A stretch of 64,000 nucleotides of DNA. Source: Sambucus nigra (taxonomy: Eukaryota; Streptophyta; Magnoliopsida; Dipsacales; Adoxaceae). The DNA is taken from contig OX422216.1 in the NCBI GenBank assembly GCA_949130495.1, positions 99,703,967 to 99,767,966 of the forward strand, given 5' to 3'. Below, in pieces: positions 34,768-47,133 of this stretch. Position 1 is the first letter of the stretch; every line of letters starts with the position of its first letter. The position numbers and the translations under genes are program-made. The notes below the pieces were generated by a model. That model saw nothing but the letters and a program-made list of their open reading frames with translations, was not told the origin of the DNA and searched no databases.

Positions 34768-36813
34768 ATGATCAAAATTGCCATGTGGAATATAAAGGGT
34801 TGCAATGCCCCACATAAACAGAGTGTTGTTAGGAAGTATATTAAAGATAATGATATAGATCTTATTTGTTTAGTAGAGGTGAAAATTAAAAGTGGTAATA
34901 TAGAAAGTGTGAAGAATAATTGTTTCTACGATTGGCATTTACTTCACAACACTCTAATTAATGATCCAGGTAGAATCTAGATTGGCTGGAACCCTAATAA
35001 TTTTAAAGTTTAGGGAAATTCATATTATGAACTAAGTCTATCCCCTAAAGTAAATATCAAAGGTATTGATCATACCTTCAACATTACTAGTGTGTATGGT
35101 GCAAATGATAAGGTAAATAGAAAGGATCTTTAGATATACTTAGAAATATATGCTACACCGTTGGAAAATGAGGCTTGGGTTCTTATTGGTGATTTTAATA
35201 TTGTTCGGTCATATAATGAGAGAGTACGAGGAGTAGGAATAAACTAGGATGAAGTGAATGGCTTTGATGATTGTATCACAAATGTTATGGTGGATGAATT
35301 TTCTGTTAAATGATGTTAGTATATTTGGGATAATGGTAGAGTTGGAGTAACTAATATTAGGAGTAGAATTGATTGAGCTCTATATAATGATAAATGGTTA
35401 TAGGAATTCTTGGAAAGTGAGGTGTATGCAGATCTGCCAGGGTACTGATCACTCACTTATAATGGTCTTAATCAAGATGGATATTGAAAAAATTTATGCA
35501 CCTTTAAAATTCTTTGAATTATGGATGAAGAATAAAAACTTGAAAGACAACCTATAGAAAGCATGGGAGACTGAGATTGGTGGAAGACCAATTTTCAAGA
35601 TTGCAAAACTTTCAAAACTTTTCAAAAAGGATTTCAGGGGCCTTAACAAAAAAAATTCTATTATCATAGCTCAGTTAGAGTTATGAGAAAGAAACAAGTG
35701 CGGGACAGTATCATCACAAGACTAATTAATAATGGTGAAAATGGGGCTCTTATTGAAGCGAGGAATGAAGCTTATCGGAAGGAAAAAAGGATTGGTATAT
35801 ATTAAGCATATGTAGCGTACAAAAGATCAAAATAGCAACCTTTAAGGGCAAATAACTCAATAGGAAATTAAAGGCGCATTATTTGATATTAATCCTAAAA
35901 ATGCCCATGGGCTTGATCAATGCTAGATTTTTTCAGAACAACTGGGATATAGTAGGGGAGAATATAGTGAAAGCAGTCATCTCTATCTTCAAAACTTGGA
36001 GATTGTTAAACAAATGGAATATCACAATAATAAGTCTCATTCCCAATACCCCCAACCCTAAAACTATGTTGTAATACCACGAATCTTTCTTTAGACCTAG
36101 TTCACGTTGCAATACCACGTACAAAAGTGTCTCTGAAGTAATAGTGCTCGGGCAACTAGTTCAAGATTTGGTTAACAATAGACAACATGCTTTTCTATGT
36201 GGAAGGAATATTATTGATAATGAGTGAGAGGTTATCATAAGAAAGTGGGCGAGCCTGGATGTGCTATTTAAATTAATATTATGAAAGGCTATGATTCCAT
36301 CAACTGAGATACCTATGATGTGCTTGAAGTTAAGAATTTCCTTTCCAACTTTGGAATGTGTTCAGAAGACTAGTTATACTATAAATGTAGGGGGGGGGGG
36401 GGGGGGCTCACATGTCATTTTAATGGTGCTAGAGGATTGAGACAAGGGGATCCACTCTCTCCTTACCTATTCTTATTAGTTATGGAATCCTATTCTTAGG
36501 TTATGGACAACGTTATGGAGAAAAGGTCTTTTAAGTACCATCCTAAATGTGATAAGTATAAGTTATCTAATGTTATGTTTGCTAAAGACCTTTTTATTGT
36601 TGCTAAAGCCGAGTAGGAAATTTTCCAAGTTATTGATAAAGCTCTCAAACAATTTAGTGAGAAGTATGGACTATTCCCTAGTAAAGCTAAGTGTGAAATT
36701 TACTTTGTAATAGTCAAAGAGGGAGATATTAAGATGTTGTGTGATGTTATAAGTATGAAGAAAGGGAACCTACCTATTAAATATTTGTGTGTCCCTATTT
36801 TCTCAACCAGACT
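34768..36813 (+). pseudogene. LINE ORF2 pseudogene: AP endonuclease and reverse transcriptase
   Basis: The endonuclease starts MIKIAMWNIKGCNAPHKQ (the WN-x2-G motif) and has VLIGDFNIV near 35190 and SRID near 35360. RT motifs: [17 protein letters not shown] near 36437 and, near 36572, VMFAKDLFIVAKAE, where the catalytic FADD box reads FAKD. There are about a dozen in-frame stops. A run of 17 G at 36390-36406 falls within the RT. The zinc-binding C-terminus is absent. Confidence 0.82.
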
Positions 36814-37806
36814 TGTAAGTCCAACTTTTTTGTCATTGCTCCTAGTATTTAGGACTTGTCCATAGAATCTAGGTTATATCGAGTATGGCATATCCTGTTA
36901 CCTCCATCATGGTACTTCACATTCTCATGTTCAAGAAGACGAATCCAATTATCAAGCATCATGAAGTGCATCTCCCATATGCTCCACGATGTCACGTAAT
37001 ATTAGTATAGTTGTCGCTTTGGATTTCGTGGATTTTTTACACAGTATTGGGAGAATTTTATAAAATATTTTTTAAAAAAACGAGGTAGTTTTTTGAACTT
37101 CAAAATATTTTATTTTTGCATGTTTCATTCAAATGAGATTACAATCTCGTTAGAATAACTTTGTATCTCGTTTAAAGGTCGATTAAAGCATTGATCAAAC
37201 GAGGACTCACTATTTTATTTTTTGGATATCGTTAGAAGAAAGATTGGCTTTGTTCGAACGAGATCATTATCTCGTTAGAACTAAGTTGATGTTTCGTTCG
37301 AACGACGCTACACTGCCTCGATTTTTGTGTGTTTGCTATAAATACCTACTTTATATAAGGTTTTTGATAATACTTCTCATTTACAAAAACTGCAGACCTA
37401 CTACAAAAGGTCTTCACTTTTAAAAAGGAAAAGCTCATTTTTTATTCACACAACTCTCTTATATACTTTTGTGTATCATATTTGAAACCAAAAGAACTTC
37501 TGTATTGAAAATTACAATTGTGAAGAGGCAATCTTCACTGCTGATCTTGTAAAGAAGGACTCTCTGCTGCTAATCTTATCATTCTTATGGGAATCGTTGC
37601 TGAAGGAAGACGACGGTCTTTGTGGGACTTGTGAGAACCATTGCTGAAGAAGACAAAGGTCACCTGCGAGAGATTCCTTGGGTTGTATTTCACTCAGAAG
37701 GTTGTAAGTTACGATTTGCAAACTGTATTAGTGAAATAAATGTTTTTTCCCCTTCGGGGATTCACCAAATTATCGTGAGATCTTTTTTTCGCAATTTTTT
37801 TTGTGA
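36814..37806 (+). repeat. 5' LTR of the gag-only element
   Basis: It starts TGTAAGTCC and has TATAAATA at 37337-37344 and AATAAA near 37733. The end is placed where a degenerate primer site TGATATCA follows (37803-37810), by comparison with the 3' LTR end. Confidence 0.75.
37125..37305 (+). promoter_or_regulatory. Eight-unit palindrome-derived array, 21-23 bp spacing, upstream of TATA
   Basis: 12-mers resembling TCGTTCGAACGA start at 37125, 37147, 37168, 37191, then after a 38-bp step at 37229, 37250, 37272 and 37294. The last unit (TCGTTCGAACGA) ends 31 bp before TATAAATA. The same positions recur in the 3' LTR. Confidence 0.75.
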
Positions 37807-37839
37807 TATCAATTGTTTTGAAAAATCGCAAATTTTCCA

Positions 37840-38495
37840 ATGGAGAAATTATATAATAGGATGCCAATTTTTGATGGATCGAAATATGCCTATTGGAAAG
37901 GCTGTATGAATCCACTCTAAAAGCCATCTATGAAAGGGTTTGGTTAGTATGTGAAAGAGAGTGGACTCCTACCATGATCACTATTGATGATGTCACAAAT
38001 CCTAAACCCGTCTCTTATTGGATTGATTATGAGGGTGAGTGGAGTACCTATAACTCCCGAGACCTTAGTGCTATTTCTGGAGCCGTCACCCCTGATGAGT
38101 TCCAACGTGTCATGATGTGTACTACGTCTAAAGAAGCATGGCATGTCCTCCAATTGACACATGAGGGTACTAACGCTATCAAGGCATCTAAGCTTTAATA
38201 TTTGACCACTCAATTCGAGACCATCACTATGTTAGAGTCTGAGACTTTTGGTGAATTTTACGCGAGGTTATCGAACATCATAAACACTAGTTTTAATTTG
38301 GGTGAGAAAATTCCTGAGATGAGGGTCGTTAAAAAGATTTTGAGGTCACTCACTTCCCGATTTATTTCTAAGGTCACCGTGCTTAACTCTTTAGGGATTT
38401 TAGACACTCTTAGGTTGGAAGAACTCGTAGGAGACGTTCAGACTTATGCGATAGATATGTTTCCTAAAACCATTAAACCTAAGATATTGGGGTAG
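37840..38495 (+). pseudogene. gag: Copia-type gag (UBN2-like) of the gag-only element
   Basis: It starts MEKLYNRMPIFDGSKYAYWK, the usual opening of SIRE/copia gag. A one-base shift near 37918 moves the frame to KAIYERVWLVCEREW. It then reads EAWHVLQLTHEGTNAIKASK, a stop at 38197, and FETITMLESETFGEFYARLS then VKKILRSLTSRFISKV. This is the UBN2-type gag pattern. The frame is broken twice or more, so no full capsid protein is made from this copy. Confidence 0.8.
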
Positions 38496-39705
38496 CCTTA
38501 AAGACTCAAACTAAGAAGAAGAAAATGGAGAAAGTGTGTGAGTCTGAATCTGAGGGTGAGGTTGATTTCAATGACTTGGCCTTCTTTGCAATTTTTTTAT
38601 AAAAAGTTTCTCAAATTTTCCAAAAAGAATTCTTCCAATAAAAAGTTTTTTGAGAAAAAAAAATAAAGATGAGGTCAAGGATAATAGTGAGAAAAAAGAA
38701 GAGATAGGGTGTTTTAAATGCGATGGTAAAGAGCAGAAGCCATTTAATTATCCCACTGTGATAAAGATGGGGTAAGAAAGTTTCTAATAAATCCACTCCT
38801 AGCGATAGTGACATCGAGTCGGTTGATTCAGGGGGAGAATCACCAAATGAAAAGTGCATTGCTTTCATGGTTAGACACATGAGCACGTCTAATTTTTCCC
38901 ATGACGATGAGGACACATGTAAACGAGAGAGCCTCGATGATGTTTTGGGCCATTCGAGTGAGTGTGAGGATGGTACTTTGAGTGAGGGAGAAGGGGATCT
39001 CCAAAATTTTTTCAGTGATTTATACACCGAGCCATTGAATACTAAAAGGTTGAACAAAGATTTGAGTCTTAGGGTGTTAGATCTGGAGAGAGAGGTGAAA
39101 GATATGAGGTTGTGTGAGGCAGTCAACTCGAGAAAGTGAAGGTTTCTTTGTGCGAGCAGTTGATCGTCTTAGGCAGGGAAAAGATTGAATTGACCAACAA
39201 AGTGGCTACTTTTACGGGAGATCTTCAATCTTCATTGGAGACTCGTGAGAAACTTGAAGCCCGTGTATCCCAACTAGAGAGAGATATCGAATGAGCCCCA
39301 GAGGTCAAGGTTTCTTTAGAGGATACATCTAAGAAGGTTGGAAAGATTCTCCTATGTCCCGCTTTGGGTAATGTTGAAAGGCTAGGAATATGTTATAACG
39401 GTGCTTCCACTTCCCATGTAGCACTCAATCCCGTTCTCGAGTTTGTGATATATCCTTATGGCTCTCGACCTAACCCACCTAGGCATCCTATTCCCCGTAG
39501 GAGAGAGATTCCTAGACATTTTGAGAGAGGTGGTCCTAAGCCCGTGTATGTTTGTTCCCATTATAAGCAAAGAGGACACCTTAGAGAATTTTTCTTAAGT
39601 TGGGTAGTGTGTCTCATAGGTATCTTTGACGATATGCTACTACACGTGTTTCCGCACGCACTCCCACACATGTTACTCCGCATGCTCCCACACATCACAT
39701 GAGAG
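38496..39705 (+). pseudogene. Gag C-terminal region: damaged zinc knuckles and coiled coil
   Basis: A first knuckle near 38709 (CFKCDGKEQ) keeps two cysteines but has lost the histidine and fourth ligand. The frame 38867-39139 is acidic (SSECEDGTLSEGEGDLQNFF) then heptad-like (DLSLRVLDLEREVKDMRL); 39140-39300 continues as coiled coil with one stop. A second knuckle near 39550 (CSHYKQRGH) has tyrosine in place of a cysteine. After 39702 no coding signal is seen. Confidence 0.6.
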
Positions 39706-41481
39706 ATTTTGAGAGTTTTTGAGAGCAAGTTGAGTATTTAGTCAAAACTTCACATAATTTGATGGATTTTTTTATAGGATGCCATCTCCTTTGGAGAACT
39801 CCTCCGGACCTAATGATCGAGGTTTAAACTTGTTTGCTAGCATAGGATGCTTTCATATTCATATCTTCATGACTATTGCTAGTATGTATTACCATTATAT
39901 TTGTCTTTTTCCAGTTTGATATGGTTTTTGAAAAATCCAAAAAGTGTTTTGTTTTTCTTGAAAATTTTTGGAAAAATAGAAAATGATTTTTTGTTTCCTT
40001 TTAGAAAAAGTGGAAAACCAAAAAGATTTGACTCTTAATAAAAATTTTGAAAGATCCAAAAAGAGTTTTGTGTTTCTTTTTACATCATATGTGGATGAAC
40101 ATTAAAGATGTCCGAGTTACCCATTCATTCCATATCCACGTGACTACTTTGTAGTGTTTTGAGATGTGACATCATTTCATTTTGTGCTTTATGATGTATG
40201 GAGTTATTAAGATGTGATATAATGACTACTTGCTACATATTTGATTCTTTGTCACCTTTAATGCACATGAGCACGAACTTATTTGAGTATTGCACTTACC
40301 TTTCACGCGTCGTCTGTAGTGTTTTCATCTCAATCCCGCTTTTAAAACAATCAAAATGCAATAAGACGAAATAATGAAAGTAATGCTTGAAAGAACCATT
40401 GTCCGGATTGAAAAAATTGAAAATCATATCTCCGATAAATGTGTTATATTTAAAGCAATGGAATTGGGTTGCGAGAGATAAATTGCCTTTGCATGAATAT
40501 CCACCATTTGCAAAAGAGAAAAGAGCCTAAAAGTTAAAGGCACGTAAAGAGAAAAAAAAAATAAAGTGCCAAGCCAATTTCAAAAAATATTGATGCTTCG
40601 CTACATGTGAGCATTGATTTCTTAAAAAAAAAAGAGTTAAGGTATATATTTAATATGTGAGTTTTCAGGGAGTTTAATCAAAGATCAATGGAGTTGCCGT
40701 CCTAAAAACTCTCGTAAAAGGATTACATAGTTTTGGATGTTATTGGTGTGAAAATCACTCACAATCTTGATTAGTTGAATAGGTTGAGTCGATTTCATTT
40801 GAGTTCATCATTTTTACACCTAAGGTTAACTTTGAGATCTCACGTTAGTGGTGTCTCATTCCTTCGTGCACATATGTTATGTTTGTCTACGTTGATTTTC
40901 CTATAGAATGTGTTCACATCCCTTAATTCCGTTTCTATGATTTGATTATTTTTGTGTTTCTCCATGGTGTGTTATTTTTTATTTGAAAATTTTGAAAAAT
41001 CAAAAATAGTTGGTTTTGATTAGTTTATCATTAATTGATTCTCATTGCCTTATATTTGTGATGATATTCTACTATTGTTGTGACACTCTACGATTTTATT
41101 ACTTTTTATTTCTTTTCCTTGTCTAAAAGGGGGAGAACGAATTATGGGGGAGCGAGAGTTTGATTTATGGGGGAGAGTTTTTTATGAGTTTTATTTTATT
41201 TCAAACTCGATGCGTCACGAGGTATATTTCTTGGCTTATTGTGTGTACAAACACTTTGATGACCATATGCAAAGTACAAGTAATACAAAGCTCGCAAAAA
41301 GAAGATCAAAAGAAAGCAAGAGAATTGAAGATTTAGATAGTTGAGATTTCAAAGACTTATACATGCTTAATATCTTTCCATTTGTGGGTTTCTAGGAGGG
41401 TGTTAGATTTGTATAGGATTTTGAATATTTGTATAATTCGGGTTTTTTTATTTTGCACCGGAATAGTCATAAGGGGAGATT
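39706..41481. other. Non-coding 3' internal region of the gag-only element
   Basis: It includes repeated TTTTTGAAAAATCCAAAAAG-like tracts (39915-40080, 40985-41020) and ends with purine tracts AAAAGGGGGAGAA (41127) and AAGGGGAGATT (41471-41481). The second borders the 3' LTR. No gene. Confidence 0.6.
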
Positions 41482-42480
41482 TGTAATGGAAACTCATTGC
41501 CCCTAATATCTAGGACTTGTTAATAGAATCTAAGTTACATTGAGTATGGCATATCCCATTACTTTCGTCATGGTACTTCATGTTCTCATGATCAAGAAGA
41601 CAGATCCGATTATCAAGCATCACGAAGTGCATCTCCAACATGCTCCACGACATCACATAATATTGGTATAGTTGTCGCTTTGGATTTCGTGGTATTGGGA
41701 GATTTTTATAGAATAATTTTTTATAAAATGAGGCACTTTTTTGAACTTAAAAATATCTTTTTTCGCCTATTTCATTCAAACGAGATCGCAATCTCATAAG
41801 AACGACTTTGTATCTCATTTAAAGGTCGTTTGAAGCAGTGATAAAATGAGGTTCAAATTAAAGGCTCACTGTTTTTATTTTTTAGATATCGTCAAAAGCA
41901 TGATTTGCTTCGTTCGAACGAGATCATTATCTCATTTGAATGAAGTTGATGTTTCATTCGAATGACCATATGTCGCCTCGATTTTTGTGTTTTTCTATAA
42001 ATACGTGCTTTATGTAAGTTTTTTATAAGACTTTTTACTTATAAAAACTGCAGACCTGCTAAAAAAATCTTCACTTTTAAAGGGGGAAAACATGTTTTTG
42101 ATTTACACGACTCTCCTATATACTTTTGTGAATCATCTTTGAAACTCAAAACACTTATATATTGAACTTACAATTTTGAAGAAGGAGTCTTCACTGCTGA
42201 TCTTGTAGAAAAGGAGTCTCTACTGTTGCCCTTGTGATTCTTGCTGGAATCATTGTTGAAGGAAGACTGCAATCTTTGTGGGATTCGAGAGAACCACTGC
42301 TGAAGAAGACGAAGGTCACATGCAGGAGATTCTTCGGGTTGTATTTCACTTTTAAGGTTGTAATTTGCGATTTTAGAACTGTATTCGTGAAATAAAAGGT
42401 TTTTCCCTTTTTGGGATTTTTCCTGAAATATTTTGTCGAATGGTTTTGTGATTGCATGCTTAATTTTATTTGTTGTGTCA
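41482..42480 (+). repeat. 3' LTR of the gag-only element
   Basis: It matches 36814-37806 and ends TTGTTGTGTCA. The TATA box is TATAAATA at 41996-42003. Palindrome-derived units start at 41772, 41794, 41815, 41838, 41889, 41910, 41932 and 41954. Confidence 0.8.
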
Positions 42481-44128
42481 CCTAGTTGCATGTTTTAAGG
42501 GTTTAAAGGAATTAAAATTTGTTTGTGGATTGACATATAATTACATAAGTTTAAGCCATTAGAGAATTGTGCACTCTCAAGACTGAAATCTAGTGAATGT
42601 GAAAGCTTAGTTGAATTTTTTTTGAAGAAAGTTAAGAACTGAACAACTAGATGGTTAGATTAATGAGGTCCAAACATAAATAATACAAGAATCAAAGCAA
42701 TTAGTAACGTTCTCAACTTGAATGACATAAATAAAATGATAAAGATGGTAAAATAAAGTAATGAAATTATCCACGACACAACTCTGATACCAATCGAAAC
42801 CATATTGAAATATAAAACTCATCACTGGAATATAAATGTCTCAGAAGAATAATATCCAAACTACTACTACAAAAAGTACTTGAAAATTATTTTTCCGCAC
42901 TCTTCCTTTCATTCCAAACAAACAAATGCAGGATATGCGAAAAAGCTTAGCAGGTTTATGTCCGACTAATTAATAAATTTTAAATTTAAGTTCATCCTCA
43001 AAATAATTCGTAATCCAATTATGTTTGAAGACTAGTTTATTACGAAAAAAATCGGTTCAATTAATACCAAATTTTAATTTTACCCAATTCAATTACTTTT
43101 GTACAATATTTAGATGTGTATGCAAAAAAACAATGCAGAGAAATAAAAGCATGCACACAAATGAACATGATGATTTTAGAGTGAAAATCCTTCCAGGAAA
43201 ATTCGTTGTCGCGCCCCAACTCTCTAAGTTCACTAGTAATGAATGAAAGTGTTGTCAAATTAAAAATTATCGCAAATGTACGGGTTATTGTAATATATCT
43301 TCGACAAGCATGGGTCGAACGCACAGAGATTTATTAATTTTAGCAGATAAAATAATTACAACTGTCCAACTAGACTAAATGGGGTAGAGAATAAAGACTA
43401 AAATTATGAACTAAATCAAAGAAAATACCTAAATATGAGAGCAACACATGAGAATTGTAAACAATATGAAAATAATTTGGATTCGGGGTCCATTTATCAC
43501 GTAACTAGTATTGTACACTAATTTAATGTTGTCATTCCCTATTTATAACTCAAATTAAATCGACTCTCGTCGCGTTAAATTTGAAAAATATAACATTCAC
43601 ATTCGAAATATTTTTAACATCTCTAATAGACGGCAGAAATCCCTAGTCCCATAGAAAATACAAGTTTTTAAGTTTGCAAATGTATTTAAGAATGGACTAT
43701 CAAAACAATAAAAATAAAAGTGCAAGTACAATCCATCAAACTTTACTAATTTTAAATCCCAAAACATGATTTGGCAAAACAATTTTGAAAGTTTTAAAAT
43801 GCACTCTTGTGTCGTTTTAAAATGTATATCGAACTTTTGATAACAATTAAAATGAGTAGGAAATAAATTATAATTAAATTAACGTGAAAATATTACCTAA
43901 CTATGATAAACGTCACCATAATCCTAATATAAGAATAAAGCTACCATAACGAAATATAAAATAAATAAATAAATAAAAATAAATTGCAAAAATGAGTAAA
44001 AATTTTCATTAATAAATCAAACTTATAAAGAATCATCTCAAAATAATAGAGAAGAAACTTTAAAAAATCATAAAGTTTTGTCCTCCTAAAAAGTGTTCCC
44101 CAAAATTGTGTGTGAAATGGTGAGTCCA
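42481..44128. other. AT-rich region, possible retroelement debris
   Basis: CTCTGATACCAATC near 42782 is the complement of a Met-type primer site, so an old minus-strand LTR element may have lain here. No LTR pair or protein is recognisable. The rest shows nothing. Confidence 0.35.
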
Positions 44129-45311
44129 TGTGACACTCCGCTTAATAAAATACCAGGTGATCAGTCCTATATCAAATTGAACATTAATCTCAAATGGTTT
44201 CATTCTCAGCATCATTGTCGAAAGCCATTTAATTATTAATAACCTATTAGGTTTGGCATAAAATTTTAAACTTTCTAATCTTTTTAACTAAAACACACGA
44301 GTAAAAGCAACCATACAAAGATATAAACAACTGAAGTGAATAAATAAATAATAACCGATAACTCTCAGTAAAACATATATACAATCATATCGAATAGGAA
44401 TAAAAAAAAATGCCGCAAATGAAATAAAAGACAACAGTTGGGCAATATGCCCGAATATTACAATAGTACCTCTTATCTAGATCATAAGGATATAAGTGTC
44501 TAAATAATTTCCTGCCAACATCCACAGCTGCGGCAGCAATGTTTGACCCGAAAGAATAATCATACAGGTATCTCTATGTCTGGACACCTAAAAAGTATAC
44601 AAAGGAGAAGAAAAAGAAAAATAGATACGGGTCAGTGCCCAGGTTTTGAAAAATATTTTAGCAAGTGCTTAACAGACTTTAATATTTAAAACATGATACT
44701 CTCCATATTTAACCTCTTATATAACATGATATACCTCTCAGATCTCATCTAACTGTGCACACCTAACGCATGTTTTTTAAAACACCTTAGTTAGCTACCT
44801 AGACTAACTAGCACCTCGCATAACTCCCAAGTCACCATACGTTAACACATACCCTGCGTAATATAAAATATTCTAAGCTATCGCCCGAGTTTATACATTA
44901 TAATCTCTTACTTATGATTCATCCTTACATTATGAATAACTTTCACTAGTTATTTACAGTATTCACGTTTTAGTATTATTAACCTCGTATATAATATTCT
45001 CATATTTATATACGTATATCACCGAATTGCTAACAACCAAATCACAACATATGGGAAGCGGTCATAGTTCCTCACCGGAAATGAGAATGAAACATACCCA
45101 CCACGTTTCACCCCTAATAAAAATTACGCAATATAAAATGGACGCTATGACCTGGGGACTATACGCTCCCTGCTCAAGCCAGGGGCCTCACCCACATCGC
45201 GCAACTTCCCAAGATATCACCAGAGGGGTATGCTTCACATAAATATATCAATCACACACAGATATATTTATAAACATATCTCATATATATATATATACTG
45301 TCTCTATATAC

Positions 45312-45314
<3 letters not shown>

Positions 45315-45380
<66 letters not shown>
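45315..45380. repeat. (TA)n microsatellite
   Basis: About 66 bases of uninterrupted TA inside the solo LTR. Confidence 0.95.
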
Positions 45381-45384
<4 letters not shown>

Positions 45385-45659
45385 ACAATCTGTCTAATCG
45401 TGCTCATCTCTCGTAACATTACCATGTATTTCCCGAATATAAACATTCAATTTAATTCCATAAGTATTCACTTACTTATTCCAATTCCATAAGCATTCAC
45501 TTACTTATAATATGAATATAACATTTCTTTTAAATTCAGAATATTAAGCTTATTACCACTAGCCCGTATCCCAATTCCATCCGAAATTCCCATTCGAATC
45601 CCAAGGGTCTTTATCCAATCAGACTTTTAAAAATCACAAAGTCTCACTACTTTAATTTC

Positions 45660-46240
45660 TAACAGATTAAACACCTTGCACTAAAATAGTTATAACTCAC
45701 TCTACAGAAGTCCAATTAATGTCATTCAAAGATCATTAGAACTCTAAGATCCATACCTTTCTTTTAATATATATCTCATCATATAATTCAAAGTACATTG
45801 AAAATGGCATGCATTTGAATTGACTCTAAAATTTGAGCAACTCAGCTATTCTGGCAGATTAAACACCTTGCACTAAAACAACTATAACTCACTCTAAAGA
45901 AGTCTAGTAGACTTCATTAAAATCTCATTAGAAATCTAAGATCCATACCTTTATTTTCATCTATATCCCATAATCTAATTCAAAGTACACTGAAAATGGC
46001 ATGCATTTGAATTGAGTCCAAAATTTGCGTAACTCAGCTATTCTGGCAGATTAAATACCTTGCACTAAAACAACTATAAATAACTCTATAGAAGTCCAAT
46101 TTTCATCATTGAAAGCACATTAGAAATATAACTTCCATACCTTTATTTTCATCTATGGTTCATCATTTAATTCAAAGTACACGGAAAATGACATATGTTT
46201 GAAGTGACGCCAAAATTTCTGGCAGATTCATTAATTTTTC
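45660..46240. repeat. Three diverged direct repeats of about 180 bp in the solo LTR
   Basis: GCAGATTAAACACCTTGCAC and GCAGATTAAATACCTTGCAC recur near 45663, 45853 and 46044, each followed by ACTATAA-TAACTC, then CATACCTTT and TTCAAAGTACA. The spacing is near 190 bp. Confidence 0.75.
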
Positions 46241-47133
46241 ATAATTCAATTTCAAGGTTTCTTTAATCCTCACAAGAACCATTCAAGCTCACATCTTTTC
46301 TATGAATGAATCGTATATTTTTTTTTATCAAGATTCTATACATCATACGGGGTTAAATTTTTAGATTTTATAAGGTATAAATATCATATCCAATTTCTAT
46401 GAAATCATTTCACTAAAGACCCATTTTCTCACATTAATCCCCAACCCAAAAATTCATGTTTTTCACCAACTATGATATGAATTAAGACACACATATAATA
46501 TCAAAGCAAGATAAACACTTGCCTAAAATTGTAGATGATTTGATCTTCCTCTTTGTATGTTGAATGAAATTTAAAATTCCTTCTTGATTTCTTCCTCCAT
46601 TTCTCTCTTCTCTTTCTTCTTCTTTCTTCTCTTCTTTCTCTCTTCTCTTTCTCTCTCTTAGGTTAGAGAATTGGGGGTTATGGCTGCCCCTCATGTATTA
46701 AATACCGAAATTGGGTGCTAGCCCAAGTGTAAAATGACTCGTGTACCCAATTATGAGTCTCGACTAGTCTAAAAAGCTCATGAAACCCAAACACTACCAC
46801 TGGATACTTAATTTTGACTATTTCGATCCATTCCGGATCAACCGTGCACTCAAAATTACCATTCGTGTAACTTATCAAATATTCATTTTTTTTCTCAACA
46901 CGACTCACACGCGCGTCCCAAATAAGATACTATCACTCGTCATTTTTTTCTCACATATGACGTGATATAAAATAACACAACCTCATTTACGTATCCCATA
47001 AGTAAATATAGTACATACAAATATTAATTTGATTCTTTTCAATTAATATTTAATCCTATCATTTTATTTCTCAAATTATTAAATTACAAGCACTCATGTA
47101 ATTTAAATACCCATAAAAGTACGGGGTGTTACA

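Larger units (their letters stand above)
32940..36813 (+). mobile_element. Degenerate L1-type LINE (ORF1, endonuclease, RT), 3' end missing
   Basis: The 5' UTR-like start CTCTCTCTAGATTTCTCTCC is followed by ORF1 and ORF2 remnants, annotated separately. Sequence stops at 36813 where the next LTR begins, and ORF2 lacks its zinc-binding end. Many stops and shifts show an old copy. Confidence 0.8.
36814..42480 (+). mobile_element. Gag-only copia/SIRE-like LTR element (TR-GAG type), 5.7 kb
   Basis: Two LTRs of about 1 kb (36814-37806 and 41482-42480) enclose a gag-like region (37840-39700) and about 1.8 kb of non-coding DNA. No protease, integrase, RT or RNase H motif is found. The 3' purine tract AAGGGGAGATT (41471-41481) precedes the 3' LTR. 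Non-autonomous elements with only gag are known in plants. No matching flanking duplication is seen (AGACT left, CCTAG right), so one end may have been rearranged. Confidence 0.75.
44129..47133 (-). mobile_element. Tekay-type solo LTR, about 3.0 kb
   Basis: On the minus strand it begins TGTAACACCCCGTACTTTTA and ends GGAGTGTCACA. Flanks share only TCCA (44125-44128 and 47134-47137). It is related to the LTR at 52017-55015: both have the AATACCxGGxGATCA start and TTCATTCTxAGCATCAxTGTCG on the + strand. It contains three diverged tandem segments (45700-46200) around GGCAGATTAAACACCTTGCA, and a TA microsatellite (45315-45380). No internal region. Confidence 0.72.

Noticed and set aside
36390..36406. 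Run of 17 G as a functional G-rich element
   Set aside because: A homopolymer inside a dead LINE RT; more likely slippage or assembly noise.
42780..42795. Primer-binding site of an intact retroelement
   Set aside because: The complement of a Met-type site is present, but I found no LTR boundary or coding region beside it.
46482..46908. Basic, glutamate-rich short frames on the minus strand
   Set aside because: They lie in the solo LTR in a CT-rich tract and are overlapped by other frames; the composition explains them.
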